This document shows positions 61,261-64,000 of a stretch of DNA of 64,000 nt, one piece after another. Each line of letters opens with the position of its first letter. The stretch's first letter is position 1. The DNA lies in contig NC_134029.1 of assembly GCF_964204645.1 (NCBI RefSeq), positions 2,427,001-2,491,000 of the forward strand, given 5' to 3'. This DNA is from Tubulanus polymorphus. Taxonomy: Eukaryota; Nemertea; Palaeonemertea; Tubulaniformes; Tubulanidae. Under the pieces are notes generated by a model. The model ran no database searches. It was not told where the DNA came from and saw only the letters and a program-made list of their open reading frames with translations. Both the position numbers and the translations under genes were made by a program.

Positions 61261-61571
61261 GACTCCCAAGATGAAGAAGAAGATGCTGAAGGCGACTACA
61301 ACGAAGACGATGCCAAAAAAGAACACTGGACTCAGCAATATTGAAAGTTAAGTTGATACACATGTAAATTACGATGCGTGATACGGAAAGGATTGTGTAA
61401 CTACAGAATATCGTTCTTTTACTCATTTCAGGTTAATCCGGAAAGGCCCATCTAAAATCTGCCCACCAGAAGTGCCCACAAAAGAATCCACCTTGAACAC
61501 CGAAAGACCTGTCGCAACCGAACCTGGCAGTCTTGCATGGCTCATCCTGCATGGCAGCAGGAATACATAAA
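61261..61571 (+). other. two exon-like segments after the hairpin
   Basis: A very strong acceptor (TCTCTTTTTTTTCATTTCAG, ends 61,260) precedes 92 nt readable as either an acidic peptide (DSQDEEEDAEGDYNEDDAKK, then stop) or a basic one (KMKKKMLKATTTKT). A second acceptor (TTTACTCATTTCAG, ends 61,432) precedes an open frame to TAA at about 61,570 (LIRKGPSKICPPEVPTKEST...). The donor between them would be GTTAAG, and no single frame joins both cleanly. They may be exons of a non-coding transcript or chance. Confidence 0.25.
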
Positions 61572-61639
61572 GCTAAGTTGATTTTTCATATCTGGGGTAG
61601 AATGCATAGGCGCTGGTCAAGCTCACCATCTCCACACTA

Positions 61640-63960
61640 CTTTATTGAGGCTCTGTGGGCGGTAGTAAATTTAAATATAGCTAGGCAATGATTGCTTGAA
61701 TATTTACAATATTAGACGAAATGATTGAGTGAGGTCCTTTAAATATTCTTTGGTCTGATAATTGAAATGTAGATTGGTCAGTTATTGATTAAAAGATTTT
61801 GTAAGTATGTACAATTAAGGAAAATTCAATATCTTATGTGACATTTGAAATTATTCGAATGTACCGTAGATATTTCAGGCCTCATATGACTATTGTTTAA
61901 CTGACAATCAAGATCTAGATAGGACAATTTTTACTAAAAGATATATCAATTAAACTTTATCGTTGGTTGATAGATTTTTCTTTACAAATAATATATTGAT
62001 AAATTTATTAAGATTGAGGCCATACTTTACAATATATACTGTGTGCTGTCTCACACATAACAGTTATGAATTTCATAAGATAGTGTCTAGGGCTCTATCG
62101 AGGTCTGGTGTTATACGGGAAAAACTATGGACTACAGGTCTTTATGAAACAGTGATTTGGTCTCAACACTTTGATAAATCCAGAATAAACCAAAGCTTTA
62201 ATTGATTTAATTCATTCCTGAAACACTGCGTCTTGTTTTGGGCGACGCATGATAATTGTTGTTTGACTGACAATTAGCATACAGCCAGGAAAAATGGCTT
62301 AGATATTCACAATTAAGATGAATTCAATATTTGATGTTAGATCAAAAACTTTTTATATCATAAATATTTATTGAAATATAGCTGAAATATATAATATATT
62401 TGAGCACATCTATAAGGGAATCAGTCTCATTGACTGATCAGTTCTGTATCGCCAACTGCCGCGCTTATGACGACTAGCCATGCTTTTCATTATTGGCAAA
62501 ATTTACTCAAACCTAACTGATTCAATTAATATCTAAAAGCCATACTGTGTGTCAAGTGACGCATATTAGATATAGTTTAACTGAAAATTAGAATCTAAGA
62601 TGAATTACTCATTAACGTATTACTTAGATCGATTAAGGTTAATTCAATTGTTATGTGAAATTATTTCTAATTCCATGGACATTTAAAATGTAGCTGATAC
62701 ATGTGTATCTGAGCACATTTATTTATCTGTATCTAAGTGAACCTATGGTGTCTTCACACAGCTGTATTAGTTTTGATACATATTGCCAAAATCATTTAAC
62801 GCAGATTTACTTCCGATCGAATCTGTGCACAAATACATTCCTGGATTTGGAAGGGGGAATATTTCAATTTCACTGTGTATGTCAGATTGAAAGCCTTATT
62901 CTGACAGGATATCCTAAACTTAGGTCTTATTCCTCTTGCTAATAGCTCTCTTTTACTAACTCCTCTCCTTCAAACTATTTTCTAGCATCATGACTCGCAC
63001 CGCACCAGGGAGGTCCGGTCATAACAAGGTCTTTTGGTCCTTATACACAGTGTACTATATAAGGGGAATAAAGATTATATAGCCGTTCGGCTAAGGGAAT
63101 TTCTAATTTACCACTAAAAATATGCTTTTTTATCTTTAATTTCTGATGAATTCAAATAGTGACGAATTCACCACATCTTAAATTCTACTCATGTAGATTT
63201 TCAGGCTCCATATAAATATTGTTCAACTGACAATTAAAATATAGTTAGTATGATTACTAATTAATGGTTCGCTTAGATACCTAGAATTTAATAAAAATTA
63301 ATTCAATGTAATGAATATAAGTGAAACTTATTCAAAATTGCACAGTGGATGAGACGACTGTATCGCGCAATGTCATCCGCGTCTAACTGGGATCTGTTGA
63401 ATCAGTTAGGTTTTGGGGGATTCTGGGTTAGTTAAGCTAGGTATCAAAAGCTCTGATGCAAAATTAGCAGTTCAAATAGTGATTAATTCAAATTCGTACC
63501 GGATCTGAAATTCTTCTTGTGTAGAAATTTCAAGCCCCATATAAAATATTGTCCGAGACAATTTCAATTATAGCTAGGACATTATCAATTAACGTATAGA
63601 TTAGGTATCTAATTCAGCATCTTCGTATAAGGTAAAAGTGCTCAAATCTAAACCATAGGGGTTGATAAGTATAATTCAATATTGGTTGATATATAAAGAA
63701 TACTGGGTATGTTTTAACTCTGTCTCTTGTGCGTGGGATTTATTGAATCTTTAAGGCTTTGCAAAATTCTGGATTTGTCGAGTTGTGGGAATGATTCGAG
63801 GTTTCTTAAATCTGTAGAACCATGTTACTTATAGGATCAGTGTGCTCAATGCTGGCAGCGCACTCACTCTTTAGTTAGTTATATTATCATAATTACAAAA
63901 TCATTGTATATATTAGGAGCAATATTTAGAATTAATGAAATGGATTAGAATACCATTCAC
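61640..63960 (+). repeat. degenerate tandem array, period about 320-365 bp
   Basis: The phrase TATTGTTTAACTGACAATTA followed by ATATAGCTAGGACA-type sequence recurs at about 61,893, 62,256, 62,572, 63,218 and 63,547; the gap from 62,572 to 63,218 equals two periods. Shared parts before it (TTTCAGGCCTCATAT / TTTCAGGCTCCATAT / TTTCAAGCCCCATAT) and after it (AATTAAGATGAATTCAATAT-like) confirm homology. Copies are strongly diverged. Between them lie short GC-richer hairpins, for example ATCAGTC-TCATT-GACTGAT near 62,421. The array reaches close to the window end and probably continues. Confidence 0.6.
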
Positions 63961-64000
63961 TGGGTACAGATGTCGCCATCTGTGGGTAGAAAACATCTCT

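Overview
The window is animal nuclear DNA. Coding sequence is sparse and split into short exons bounded by GT/AG introns. Introns are long, base composition is AT-rich, and long (AT)n runs, trinucleotide repeats and decayed transposable elements are present. Most open frames of 60-180 codons behave like chance, because frames of that length are expected many times over in 64 kb. Receptor style and domain content (paired intronless class A peptide-type GPCRs, a ShKT domain beside cysteine-rich modules, a Ser-rich DSGRG cytoplasmic-type tail) suggest a marine invertebrate, most likely a lophotrochozoan such as a mollusc, annelid or nemertean. The phylum cannot be fixed from this sequence.

Layout. 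From 1 to about 16 kb I see repeats only: a tRNA-headed SINE, an (AT)n run, a small foldback element, and one weak promoter with a signal-peptide-like mini-ORF. From 16.3 to 21.1 kb, plus strand, lie the last exons of a gene whose main body is upstream of the window. They encode a Ser/Asp-rich hydrophilic tail, and the last shared donor can be joined in frame to several different terminal exons. From 21 to 33.4 kb there are only isolated exon-like pieces. From 33.7 to 38.3 kb there are two tandem, intronless, closely related class A GPCR genes on the plus strand. From 39.3 to 40.2 kb, minus strand, is a small two-exon gene for an unrecognised 116-residue protein. From 41.9 to 54.8 kb, minus strand, is a gene of about 15 exons for a secreted, probably membrane- or GPI-anchored protein: a signal peptide, two copies of a cysteine-rich unit resembling the DUF7044-DUF7043-DUF7042 series, a ShKT domain between them, and a hydrophobic C-terminus.

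From 54.8 to 59.4 kb I recognise no gene. At 59.4 kb there is a GC-box/HSE/TATA cluster. At 60.4-61.2 kb two copies of a non-LTR retrotransposon C-terminal fragment face each other as a roughly 260-bp inverted repeat around a minisatellite. From 61.6 kb to the end runs a degenerate array with a period near 320-365 bp.

The identifiable products are cell-surface or secreted: two receptors, an adhesion-type tail and a cysteine-rich ectodomain protein. Nothing in the sequence shows that they work in one pathway. All gene models are splice predictions made by eye and need transcript support.
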